NCBI GenBank assembly: GCA_966430775.1
Contig: CBJMMB010000067.1
Coordinates: forward strand, 1-21,459
Length of the DNA stretch: 21,459 nucleotides
Reading direction: 5' to 3'
Origin: Dyella_B sp966430775
Lineage (GTDB): Bacteria > Pseudomonadota > Gammaproteobacteria > Xanthomonadales > Rhodanobacteraceae
Position numbers and translations under genes: made by a program. Below the pieces are notes generated by a model. The model did not search any database. It had not been told where the DNA came from and saw only the letters and a list, made by a program, of their open reading frames with translations. This document shows, one piece after another, positions 1 to 7,502 of the stretch. Every line of letters starts with the position of its first letter. The first letter of the stretch is position 1.

Positions 1-113
1 ACAACCCGGTGGAAGGCGGCGTGATTTTCAACGAAGCGGAAATCTCCGTCACCGATGCGCCGGGCCTAGGGATCCGCGAGATCCGCAACCTCGTCACTGA
101 AGCTGCGGCCTGA
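1..113 (+). CDS. C-terminal end of a probable enolase-superfamily (dipeptide epimerase / MR-MLE type) protein, partial
   Basis: Only the last 36 codons are in the window (frame opening at base 3, TGA at 111-113). The tail reads NPVEGG...DAPGLGIREI. A Gly-Gly turn followed by a PGLG(I/V) ending is typical of the C-terminus of mandelate racemase / muconate lactonizing and L-Ala-D/L-Glu epimerase proteins, the enolase superfamily. This is recognition from the tail alone; no catalytic residue is visible. The stop lies one base before the ATG of the RpiR-type regulator, so the two are almost certainly co-transcribed and probably translationally coupled. A peptide or D-amino-acid epimerase would fit the D-amino-acid dehydrogenase downstream. 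It could be another alpha/beta-barrel enzyme. Confidence 0.5.
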   Translation, partial: NPVEGGVIFNEAEISVTDAPGLGIREIRNLVTEAAA

Positions 114-114
114 C

Positions 115-972
115 ATGTCGCCCCTGGTCAAGATCCGTTCCGAGCGAGATCAGATGTCGGCGGTGGAACGCCGCATCGCGGATTTCATCCTCGACAATGC
201 GCAGTTGCTGCGCGACTACTCCTCGCAACAGCTGGCCAACGCCTTGGGCATCAGCCAGTCCAGCGTGGTGAAGTTCACGCAGAAGCTGGGCTTCAAGGGC
301 TATCCGGATCTGAAATATTCCGTAGGTGAAGCGATTGCCCGCGCCCTCAACGGCGACAGCGAGGAAGCTGCCACCCGCAGCAACGGCGACGCCGAAGAAT
401 CGCTGGCCGGCAATCTTTGGTGGCTGAAATCCGAAGCGGAGGAAGCCACGCGGTTGATCAATCCCCCGCAGACGCTGGCCGCCGTCACTGAAGCCATCGG
501 CCACGCCGGCGACAGCGGCAAGGTGTTCGTCATCGGCCTGGGCGAGGACGATATCCACGCGCGCAGTTTTGCGTTGAAACTGTCCTTGCTTGGCATGCTT
601 ACCGTGCACAACTTCGATACCGCCAGGATGATCGCCAACGCGTCGGCGGCAGGCCCCGACGACGTATTGGTGGTGTTCTCCGAACATGGCAATCACCCTG
701 CCCTGTGCAAGATCAGCCGCTACTTCCACGAACGCCGCGGCCGCGTGATCAGCGTGACCCGCCACACCGCCAATCCCTTGCGCGCACTGGCCGATATGGC
801 CTTGCTGGTTTCGGCGCATGACGATCGACCGTATATCCAGTCATTGCTTTATCAATCGGCCTTGCAGCATTTGCTGGATGGCGTCTTCGTGCGCCTGTGC
901 GAAGCCGATGCCGTGCGGTGCACGCGGTGGATGGCGAACTTGGAGCGCATACAACAGGTGTTGGAGCCCTAG
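115..972 (+). CDS. MurR/RpiR-family transcriptional regulator (HTH + SIS)
   Basis: The 285-aa product has the normal RpiR length and architecture. An N-terminal helix-turn-helix region (about residues 15-75) carries the family pattern SQQLANALGISQSSVVKFTQKLGFKG. A sugar-isomerase (SIS) fold follows at about 120-265 (VFVIGLGEDD... DDVLVVFSEHG... RVISVTRH), which in this family binds phosphosugars or related metabolites. The ATG at 115 is used because it follows the upstream stop by one base and gives the full HTH; there is no strong Shine-Dalgarno, as expected for coupled translation. MurR homologues control muropeptide sugar use, but many RpiR proteins sit beside other catabolic genes. Here the neighbours suggest control of D-amino-acid or peptide catabolism (inference). 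A large palindrome follows the stop. Confidence 0.9.
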   Translation: MSPLVKIRSERDQMSAVERRIADFILDNAQLLRDYSSQQLANALGISQSSVVKFTQKLGFKGYPDLKYSVGEAIARALNGDSEEAATRSNGDAEESLAGNLWWLKSEAEEATRLINPPQTLAAVTEAIGHAGDSGKVFVIGLGEDDIHARSFALKLSLLGMLTVHNFDTARMIANASAAGPDDVLVVFSEHGNHPALCKISRYFHERRGRVISVTRHTANPLRALADMALLVSAHDDRPYIQSLLYQSALQHLLDGVFVRLCEADAVRCTRWMANLERIQQVLEP

Positions 973-981
973 GATTGCTCA

Positions 982-1067
982 GTAGGTTGGGCTGAGGCGC
1001 AGCCGAACCCCAACGTCGTAATGCAGATGGCAACGTTGGGGTTCGGCTGCGCCTCAGCCCCACCTAC
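982..1067. repeat. Long inverted repeat (35-bp arms) between regulator and dehydrogenase
   Basis: Arms 982-1016 and 1033-1067 are complementary over 35 bp with a single mismatch (T988 against C1061), around a 16-nt loop. The arm contains GGGCTGAGGCGCAGCCGAAC, itself with a small internal palindrome. No T-run follows, so it is not a textbook intrinsic terminator. It could act as a transcript-end or mRNA-stabilising structure. It resembles the dispersed extragenic palindromes common in Xanthomonadales (from memory, not searched). Confidence 0.85.
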
Positions 1068-1117
1068 GAGACCCTTTTCCGTAAGTGTCGTTGCAAACAA
1101 AGGACACGCATTCCCCC

Positions 1118-2257
1118 ATGCAAACCCAGCACTTCGACGCCATCATCATCGGCGCCGGCATGGCCGGCGCCTCGGCCGCCTGGTTCCTCGCGCCCCATGC
1201 GCGCGTGCTAGTACTGGAACGCGAAGCATGGCCCGGCATGCACGCAACGGGCCGCTCGGCAGCGTTGTTCAGTGAAACCTACGGCTCCGCCCAGGTACGC
1301 GCACTCTCGCGCGCCACGCGTCCATTCCTGGAACAACCACCCGCCGGCTTTACCGAACATCCCCTGCTTTCACCACGCGGCACGCTGGTAATCGGCAGCG
1401 TGGAGCAATCGGGACACATCCACGCCCAGTACCAGACCATGGCGCCGCACACACGCGACCTACGCCTGCTCGATGCGGCCACCGTGCAAGCCATGGTCCC
1501 CGTGCTCAAACCCGAGACCGCCCAATCGGCCCTGTTCGAACCGGGCGCCGCCGATATCGACGTCAATGCGTTGCATCAGGGTTTCTTGCGCGGCCTGCGC
1601 GAAAAGGGCGGCCGTCTGCTGACCAACGTCGACATCAAGACGATCGAGCGCACGCAAGGCGCATGGGAAGTCGACGGCGGCGATACCCTGTTTCGCGCCC
1701 CGCTGCTGCTCAACGCAGCAGGCGCATGGGCCGACGACGTGGCACGGCTCGCCGGCGTAAAACCGCTCGGCCTGCAAGCCAGGCGACGCACTGCCTTTCT
1801 GTTCGAACCACCCGCAGGCATCGACACCGCACACTGGCCGTTTGTGCTCGATATCGATGAAACCTTCTACTTCAAACCCGACGCCGGCCTGCTGCTCGGC
1901 TCCCCCGCCAATGCCGACGACGTGCATCCGCACGACGTGCAGCCGGAAGACTTCGATATCGCGCTGGGCATCCATCGCATCGAAGAAGCCACCACGCTGA
2001 CCATCCGCCGACCCACTCGCAGTTGGGCAGGCCTGCGTACTTTCGCCGCCGACGGCAACCTGGTCGGCGGTTTCGCCCTCGATGCAGAGGGATTCTTCTG
2101 GATTGCCGCACAAGGCGGCTACGGCATCCAGACCAGCGCGGCGATGGGCGAAACCTGCGCGCATCTGGTTCTTGGACGGCCGCTACCGACACATCTTCAG
2201 GATGCCGGCATATCGTCCGCCTTGCTGGCACCTAGAGCGCACGATCCCTCGCAGTGA
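1118..2257 (+). CDS. FAD-dependent D-amino-acid dehydrogenase, DauA-like
   Basis: The 379-aa protein matches Pseudomonas aeruginosa D-arginine dehydrogenase (DauA) along its length as I recall that sequence. It has the N-terminal FAD Rossmann motif IGAGMAGASA (11-20), LEREAWPG, TGRSAA, PPAGFTEHPLLSPR, LNAAGAWAD, GLQARRR, FYFKPDAG, LGSPANAD, EEATTLTIRRP, SWAGLR and the C-terminal WIAAQGGYGIQTSAAMG. Such enzymes oxidise D-amino acids to 2-oxo acids, passing electrons to the respiratory chain. Two DauA pocket residues differ: His48 is Leu50 and Glu87, which contacts the guanidinium, is Thr89. The Tyr53, Tyr249, Arg222 and Arg305 equivalents remain. The substrate is therefore probably not D-Arg/D-Lys. 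ATG 1118 is chosen by alignment; a GTG at 1085 has no ribosome-binding site. Confidence 0.85.
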   Translation: MQTQHFDAIIIGAGMAGASAAWFLAPHARVLVLEREAWPGMHATGRSAALFSETYGSAQVRALSRATRPFLEQPPAGFTEHPLLSPRGTLVIGSVEQSGHIHAQYQTMAPHTRDLRLLDAATVQAMVPVLKPETAQSALFEPGAADIDVNALHQGFLRGLREKGGRLLTNVDIKTIERTQGAWEVDGGDTLFRAPLLLNAAGAWADDVARLAGVKPLGLQARRRTAFLFEPPAGIDTAHWPFVLDIDETFYFKPDAGLLLGSPANADDVHPHDVQPEDFDIALGIHRIEEATTLTIRRPTRSWAGLRTFAADGNLVGGFALDAEGFFWIAAQGGYGIQTSAAMGETCAHLVLGRPLPTHLQDAGISSALLAPRAHDPSQ

Positions 2258-2340
2258 GGACCACGGCGCGCAATCCAGTTGCACCCGACATTCACCCGGC
2301 AAGCCGTTAGGATGCCGCGAGCCGAACCAGGAGTCGCTCC

Positions 2341-4074
2341 ATGTCATCGATCGTTCGCCGATTCGCTCTGAGCATCATCCTTCCCCTCTCGGCCGTTGTG
2401 GCGCATGCGGCAATCGACCCATGGTGGAAGCACGCAGTGATCTACGAGATCTACCCGCGCAGCTTCGGCGACAGCAATGGCGACGGCGTGGGTGATCTCC
2501 GCGGCATCACGCAACATCTGGATGACTTGCAGAAGTTGGGCATCGATGCGATCTGGATTGCGCCGATGTATCCCTCGCCACAGGTGGACTTTGGCTACGA
2601 CATCTCCGACTACCGGAATGTCGATCCCCAATACGGCACATTGGCCGATTTCGACACGCTGCTGCAGGAAGCCGGCAAGCATCACATCAGGGTGATCCTG
2701 GACATGGTGCTCAACCATACCTCGGACAAGCACGCCTGGTTCGTCGAGTCCGCGAGCTCACGCGACAATCCCAAGGCCGACTGGTACGTCTGGAACGATG
2801 GCGTCGATGCGAACGCGCCAGGCGTCACACCGTTTCAGAAGCGCTTCGAACACGACGGGAAAGTGCCGCCCAACAATTGGGAGTCGGTATTCGGCGGCTC
2901 CGCGTGGCAATGGGTGCCGGCGCGCAAGCAGTTCTACTATCACCGCTTCTACCGACAGCAGCCCGACCTCAACTGGCGCAACCCTGCCGTCGAGCAGGCG
3001 ATGTTCGACGCCATGCGCTTCTGGCTGGACCGCGGCGTAGCCGGCTTCCGCCTCGATGCCATCTCCACCTTGTTCGAGGATCCGCAGCTTCGCAACGACC
3101 CGCAGCGCCCCGGCACCAACGCACAGGGCGATCCGAACCTGACCTCGCTCTACAGCGACAACCTGCCCGAAGTACACGATGTGATCCGTCGCATGCACGC
3201 CATGGTGAACACATACCCAGGCGACCGCGTGCTGATCGGTGAAACCTACACGGCCGACGTGGCCGATCTGGACAAGTGGTACGGCGGTACACATCTGGAC
3301 GAGCTGCAGTTGCCGATGGACATGCTGGTCGGCTTCGGTTCGCACACCCGCTTCGATGCCGGTGAATTCCGCAAGACACTGGAAGAGGCACAGACCGTGC
3401 CCGGCCAGCCGCTGATCGTGTTCGACAATCACGACAACACGCGCTCGATCGACCGCTTCGGCGACGGCCGCCACAACGTACAGCGGGCCAAGGCCATCGC
3501 AACGCTGCTGTTGACGACGCGCGCAACGGCGCTCACCTACTACGGCGCGCCGATCGGCATGATCACCGCCACCCCGACGCGCAAGGAAGACGTACGCGAT
3601 CCGATCGGCATCACCGGCTGGCCGAAGGAAAAAGGCCGCGACGGCGAACGCACGCCGATGCAATGGACCCCCGGACCGCAGGCGGGCTTCTCCACCAACC
3701 CGCACACCTGGCTGCCGGTCAATCCAAATCATGTCACGGTCAACGTACAAACCGAACTCGCCGACCCGCAGTCCCTACTCAACTGGTACCGCACACTGAT
3801 CGCACTGCGACGCGAAAACCCAGCGATGCGCGACGGCAGCATGACCTTCCTCGATCGCACCGATCCCCATGTATTGGTCTATCGGCGAGAAGGCGCCGCT
3901 CCGGTCACCGCGCTGATCAATTTCAGCGGCACGCCGCAACGGATCAAACCAGGCATTGTGCATGGCGCGATACGCACGCTGGCCGCCACCGATGCCAAGC
4001 TCGCCAGAGCGACAACGTTGGACAATGCGACGCTGCCCTCTTACGCCACGTGGATCGTGACGTCGGCGCAGTAG
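2341..4074 (+). CDS. Secreted GH13 alpha-glucosidase / oligo-1,6-glucosidase-type alpha-amylase family enzyme
   Basis: The 577-aa product begins with a signal peptide (about 1-24, ending AHAA), so it is exported. It then shows a complete GH13 catalytic barrel starting AVIYEIYPRSFGDSNGDGVGDL. The conserved regions are present: DMVLNHTS (121-128), GFRLDA with nucleophile Asp239, GETY with acid/base Glu301, and FDNHDNTR with the His364-Asp365 pair. The early order and ADWYVWNDG motif fit the exo-acting glucosidase/oligoglucosidase branch rather than classical alpha-amylase; exact specificity cannot be read. The usual YYGxEIGM motif is YYGAPIGM here (about 400-407). The start is supported by AGGAG at 2329-2333, 7 nt before the ATG. 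It stands alone, converging on the gene at 4156; no terminator is visible between them. Confidence 0.92.
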   Translation: MSSIVRRFALSIILPLSAVVAHAAIDPWWKHAVIYEIYPRSFGDSNGDGVGDLRGITQHLDDLQKLGIDAIWIAPMYPSPQVDFGYDISDYRNVDPQYGTLADFDTLLQEAGKHHIRVILDMVLNHTSDKHAWFVESASSRDNPKADWYVWNDGVDANAPGVTPFQKRFEHDGKVPPNNWESVFGGSAWQWVPARKQFYYHRFYRQQPDLNWRNPAVEQAMFDAMRFWLDRGVAGFRLDAISTLFEDPQLRNDPQRPGTNAQGDPNLTSLYSDNLPEVHDVIRRMHAMVNTYPGDRVLIGETYTADVADLDKWYGGTHLDELQLPMDMLVGFGSHTRFDAGEFRKTLEEAQTVPGQPLIVFDNHDNTRSIDRFGDGRHNVQRAKAIATLLLTTRATALTYYGAPIGMITATPTRKEDVRDPIGITGWPKEKGRDGERTPMQWTPGPQAGFSTNPHTWLPVNPNHVTVNVQTELADPQSLLNWYRTLIALRRENPAMRDGSMTFLDRTDPHVLVYRREGAAPVTALINFSGTPQRIKPGIVHGAIRTLAATDAKLARATTLDNATLPSYATWIVTSAQ

Positions 4075-4155
4075 TGCTGCGATCGCCTGCAGCTTCTCGA
4101 TGGCTACCCCAGGGAGGCGCTCTCCTGCCGAGGCCCCGGCCCTACGCGCGCAAGA

Positions 4156-4554
4156 TCACTTCTCGTTGACGAGCTTCTCAAGCGCCAGCGTTCGCTTGAT
4201 CAAGTCATCCAACTCAAAACTTTCCGACTCCAGGAATGCAGCATCTCCAATATCCTCCGGCTGGGAAGCCAGACGATGGGTCTCGCTCAAATGATGCTTC
4301 AGCCAATCTCGCTGCTCCTGCTGCAACTGAGCCCGTTCCTTGTCCTTGTATCGATGCAGAAGCGTCTGATAGGCCGCATTCAATCGTGGGTCCCATCTGC
4401 CGACTTCAGCCTTATGACACCCCAACATTTTTTCGGAAGCGCCGGCGGCTTGATCCAGGCATGTGCTGAACTCGACGCTCTCCTGCGCGCTTGCATGAAA
4501 TGATGCAATACAAAGGACGGCGCCAAAAACGAGGGCGGATTTGCGAAGCATCAT
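4156..4554 (-). CDS. Exported LprI/DUF1311-like small protein
   Basis: The 132-aa product starts MMLRKSALVFGAVLCIASFH with a clear signal peptide cleaved near ASAQ (residue 24). The mature part carries the DUF1311 / lysozyme-inhibitor LprI pattern: two cysteines (Cys32, Cys46), LNAAYQTLL (58-66) and LQQEQRDWLKHH (77-88), then an acidic helical tail. In this family some members inhibit lysozyme, but most are uncharacterised, so the function is only suggested. I chose the ATG at 4554 because it puts the signal peptide at the N-terminus; the open frame extends to a TTG at 4617 that would bury it. The Shine-Dalgarno is poor. It is convergent with the GH13 gene and has no operon partner. Confidence 0.7.
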   Translation of the reverse strand: MMLRKSALVFGAVLCIASFHASAQESVEFSTCLDQAAGASEKMLGCHKAEVGRWDPRLNAAYQTLLHRYKDKERAQLQQEQRDWLKHHLSETHRLASQPEDIGDAAFLESESFELDDLIKRTLALEKLVNEK

Positions 4555-5062
4555 GGCGATCTGTCTGCATCTCTCTGATTGAAGTAGGGTCTGGCCGCGC
4601 TGATCTGGTTTGATCAACGCGGCATTGGAACATCAATCCACCCTCACGCCCACTAGGATGAACCCTAGCTCCTGAGCGCAGGATCGATTTATTTCTACCG
4701 GCACTCAGCCCGTTCGATTGGCATTGCGATTTTTCAGCCAATTGGCTCTTTCTAGTCCAAGCCGATGTCATGAGGATGCGGAAGCCCGCCGGGCTATGAA
4801 GCAACCATTCGCGATTCCAACAAGGTTGCCGCTGCGTCGCCACACACAAGCTCCACTCTTTCCCAGCGGGGAAAGCGATTGCTATTACGGGATTGAAAAT
4901 CCGGGCGCGCGTCCTGCGCCTTGACAGCAGCTTTCACAACGAATTCACCAGGCGTTTTTGCGTGTCCGCCCGTCCGGGCGGCGTGTCGTTTGCTGTCTCT
5001 GCTATTCAAGTGGAACCGCCCTCAACAACACACGTGCAAGCCACCACTAAGGAGAAATGGTT
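4555..5062. other. Gene-poor, hairpin-rich intergenic region
   Basis: No convincing gene lies here. Several close inverted repeats cluster on the right side: CTTTCCC/GGGAAAG (4858-4864 and 4869-4875, 4-nt loop), GGATT/AATCC (about 4891-4903), a GGCGC/GCGCC pair just after it, and CCGCCC/GGGCGG (4966-4971 and 4976-4981, 4-nt loop). TTGACA at 4921-4926 resembles a -35 element but has no good -10 partner. A minus-strand frame (5009 to 4794) would encode a 71-aa peptide with a KTPGEFVVKAAVKA core. That reminds me of small ORFs in prophage immunity regions, but I would not annotate it as a gene. Confidence 0.5.
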
Positions 5063-6337
5063 ATGAGTAACCGCCCATCCCAAAGAGGCATTGGCAGCTT
5101 TTACTTGTTCGGAAAAGTCATCGCCGTTGTGGCGTTGGTTGCGCTTTTGTCGGCAGCCTGCGTTCAACCACCGTGGTTCGCCACCTGGTATGCAGCGCCG
5201 CAGAACTACAACATTCTTTTCCCTGGCGTTACCGTTCCACCGCAGTCGATCTCGAATCAGTCGATTCGCCAGATTGTCCATACATCGCATGGCGGCAGCC
5301 TGATTCGCGTCAAGCTGTCCAATCTCTTCGGAACTTCACCTGTCACGTTCGCCGAAGCCCGCATCGCGCGCAGCACGGGCAATGGCGGCATCGATCCCAC
5401 GACCAATCGCACGCTCCGGTTCGGCGGCATGGGCGCCGTAACGCTCGCTGCCGGGGAGGAACGATGGAGCGACCCGGTCTATCTGCCGGTACCGACGCAG
5501 GCGGATCTGGCGATCACCCTGTACGTGCCGCTGAACACGCCCGTCGTCACCACCCACACCATAGGCATGCAAACCAATTACCTGGCGCCCGGCGACCAGG
5601 CAGGCGCCTCGGTGATGGGCAATGCCACGACCACCACCATGTACTACTGGCTGAGCGAGGTTGATGCATCCACGTTCGATGGATCCGATCTGGCGACGCA
5701 TCCGTACAAAGTAGTGGTAGCGTTCGGCGATTCGATCACCGACGGATACGGTTCGACCACCAGTGCCAACCACCGCTGGCCCAACTACCTGGACAATCGC
5801 GTGCAGGCCGATGCGGAGGACCTGGGCCGCGCGAGCGTGGTCAACGCCGCCATCGCCGGCAACCGCTGGATCTATGACGGCGTCGGCCCTGCCGGTGTGA
5901 AGCGCTTTGCCCATGACGTGGCCGGCGTTTCAGGCGCGACCCACGTGATGATTCTGCTGGGCATCAACGACATCGGCATCGGCGAGCAAATTCCGCAGCA
6001 AAACGTTTCCGCCGATCAGATCATCGCAGCCATGCAGGCGACGATCGCCCAGGCGAAAGCCGACGGGATCAAGATTTACCTGGGGACCATCACCCCTTAC
6101 AACGGCGCCTCGTATTACGACGCCGCAGGGGAGATGAAGCGCGAGGCGGTGAACGCCTTCGTGCGCTCAGCGAACAACGGTGCCGACGGTGTACTCGATT
6201 TCGACCAGGTCGTGCGCGATCCGTCCAACCCCACCGCCCTGTTGCCCGCTTACGACAGCGGCGATCATTTGCATCCCAATGACGCTGGATACCAGGCGAT
6301 GGCGAACGCCATCGATCTCGGCGTGCTCGAAAACTGA
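5063..6337 (+). CDS. Exported SGNH/GDSL-family hydrolase (esterase)
   Basis: The 424-aa product has an N-terminal membrane/signal segment (about 15-32) ending LLSAAC, so it may be a lipoprotein at Cys33, although Ser at -3 is not ideal. A beta-rich region with RQIVHTSHGGSLIRVKLSN and FGTSPV (about 65-95) follows. Then comes the SGNH core: block I AFGDSITDGYGS with nucleophile Ser224, block II around NAAIAGNR, block III LGINDIG, and block V GDHLHPNDAGY with Asp401 and His404. This layout is common in secreted bacterial esterases / carbohydrate deacetylases. The substrate is not readable. ATG 5063 is preferred to ATG 5057 because AAGGAG at 5049-5054 is 8 nt from the former and only 2 nt from the latter. 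A terminator follows the gene. Confidence 0.88.
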   Translation: MSNRPSQRGIGSFYLFGKVIAVVALVALLSAACVQPPWFATWYAAPQNYNILFPGVTVPPQSISNQSIRQIVHTSHGGSLIRVKLSNLFGTSPVTFAEARIARSTGNGGIDPTTNRTLRFGGMGAVTLAAGEERWSDPVYLPVPTQADLAITLYVPLNTPVVTTHTIGMQTNYLAPGDQAGASVMGNATTTTMYYWLSEVDASTFDGSDLATHPYKVVVAFGDSITDGYGSTTSANHRWPNYLDNRVQADAEDLGRASVVNAAIAGNRWIYDGVGPAGVKRFAHDVAGVSGATHVMILLGINDIGIGEQIPQQNVSADQIIAAMQATIAQAKADGIKIYLGTITPYNGASYYDAAGEMKREAVNAFVRSANNGADGVLDFDQVVRDPSNPTALLPAYDSGDHLHPNDAGYQAMANAIDLGVLEN

Positions 6338-6365
6338 TTCGACGGCATCAAGCGAGCGATGACGG

Positions 6366-6408
6366 AGGGCGGCGCCTGCTTCGGCGGCGACCGCCCTTCT
6401 TTCCTTTT
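6366..6408 (+). terminator. Intrinsic terminator after the SGNH hydrolase gene
   Basis: AGGGCGG (6366-6372) pairs with CCGCCCT (6391-6397), and CGCC (6373-6376) pairs with GGCG (6386-6389) with one bulged A. The loop is 9 nt and a T-rich run TTCTTTCCTTTT (6397-6408) follows directly. It lies between two convergent genes, 28 nt after the hydrolase stop. Confidence 0.75.
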
Positions 6409-6421
6409 CCCCATAGGGCGG

Positions 6422-7498
6422 TCAGATCGCCGCGGAAGGCGGATGCGCAGGAATGCTTGCAACAATGCGCAGACCGCCGCCAGCGCGAGGATAGGCAGCG
6501 ATATGTCCTCCATGCAAAACGATGGCACGCCTTGAAATAGCCAGCCCGAGGCCTACTCCTGGTACGGAGCTGCCAAGGCTTTCGACGCGGCGAAACGGCT
6601 CAAAGATCGCATCGCACTGCGCATCGGGCACGCCTGGTCCACGATCTTCAACGCTGATTTCAAGTAACGGAACGGCGGCGTGGTTTTCCCTGCGCTCCTC
6701 GACGATACGCGTCGTAATCTCGACCTTCGTGTCGGGCGCGGTGAATTTCACGGCGTTGCGCACGACGTTCTCCAGCGCGCGATAGATCATCTCGCTATCG
6801 ATCTGAGCAAAGAAGGAAGACTCCCCACCCAGAGACACGCTGCAATGCCGCACCTGCGCTTCGAAGTCGGCGTTCTCCGCTATGGTCGCCAGCAATTCGA
6901 TGATGTCCATGCGTTCAACCAGCGGATTGGTGGATCCCGCTTCCAGCTTGTGCAACGTCAACAGTTCTTCGACCAATGCGTCGATGCGCTGCGTTTCCTG
7001 ATCAACGCGCTGGATCGTCGCCGCCGATTCGAGCAGGCTCTGCTCCCACAAACCGATGGCAGCCTGGATACGGGCAAGCGGCGAACGCAGTTCGTGCGAA
7101 ATGTCATGGAACAGGCGTTGCTGTTGCGCCGTCGCCTGCTGAAGCCGGGCGGCCATGCCATCGAATTCGCGCGCCAGGTCCACCATCTCGTCGCGACGCG
7201 AGCCCATCAGCGGAAGCACCCTTACGCCGAAATTCGCCCCGGCTGCCGCGTGCAACGCGAGACTCAAATGACGCAATGGTTGCGACAGATACCAGGCAAG
7301 ACCCAGTCCGAACACGAGGCTGAGCGCACCGCCGATCACGGCGGGCAGCAGCGCCATCCACTGTGGTCCTGGAGGTTCACGTGGCAGGCTGGGATTAAGC
7401 CGCATGAACGTGAAAAGCGTACCTACGAAGCACAGCACGGTGGCCAGCCAAAACGCAACGAACAGCTTCCAGAACAGACGACCGGTCGGTAGCTTCAT
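6422..7498 (-). CDS. Sensor histidine kinase, CpxA/BaeS-like with minimal periplasmic domain
   Basis: The 358-aa kinase has two membrane helices (about 10-32 and 49-71) separated by only about 16 periplasmic residues, then a HAMP linker (72-124). The H-box HDISHELRSP carries phospho-acceptor His135. It is followed by the N-box (ENVVRNAVKF), G1 (DRGPGVP), F-box (FEPFRR) and G2 (GVGLGLAIS), so the catalytic ATPase domain is intact. With almost no extracytoplasmic domain, it probably senses membrane state or a partner protein rather than a soluble ligand (inference). ATG 7498 begins 4 nt after the regulator stop and gives a normal N-terminus; upstream in-frame starts lie inside the regulator gene. 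It is the second gene of a regulator-kinase operon, divergent from an RND pump operon. Confidence 0.92.
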   Translation of the reverse strand: MKLPTGRLFWKLFVAFWLATVLCFVGTLFTFMRLNPSLPREPPGPQWMALLPAVIGGALSLVFGLGLAWYLSQPLRHLSLALHAAAGANFGVRVLPLMGSRRDEMVDLAREFDGMAARLQQATAQQQRLFHDISHELRSPLARIQAAIGLWEQSLLESAATIQRVDQETQRIDALVEELLTLHKLEAGSTNPLVERMDIIELLATIAENADFEAQVRHCSVSLGGESSFFAQIDSEMIYRALENVVRNAVKFTAPDTKVEITTRIVEERRENHAAVPLLEISVEDRGPGVPDAQCDAIFEPFRRVESLGSSVPGVGLGLAISRRAIVLHGGHIAAYPRAGGGLRIVASIPAHPPSAAI

Positions 7499-7502
7499 AG
7501 TT

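Noticed and set aside
2758..3750. Long antisense frame within the GH13 gene
   Set aside because: It mirrors a gene with all GH13 catalytic motifs and shows no domain pattern of its own.
4718..4924. Small plus-strand frame in the 4555-5062 gap
   Set aside because: No ribosome-binding site or family resemblance, and it overlaps the hairpin cluster.
4921..4950. TTGACA as a promoter for the SGNH hydrolase
   Set aside because: No acceptable -10 hexamer at 16-18 nt spacing, so it was not annotated as a promoter.
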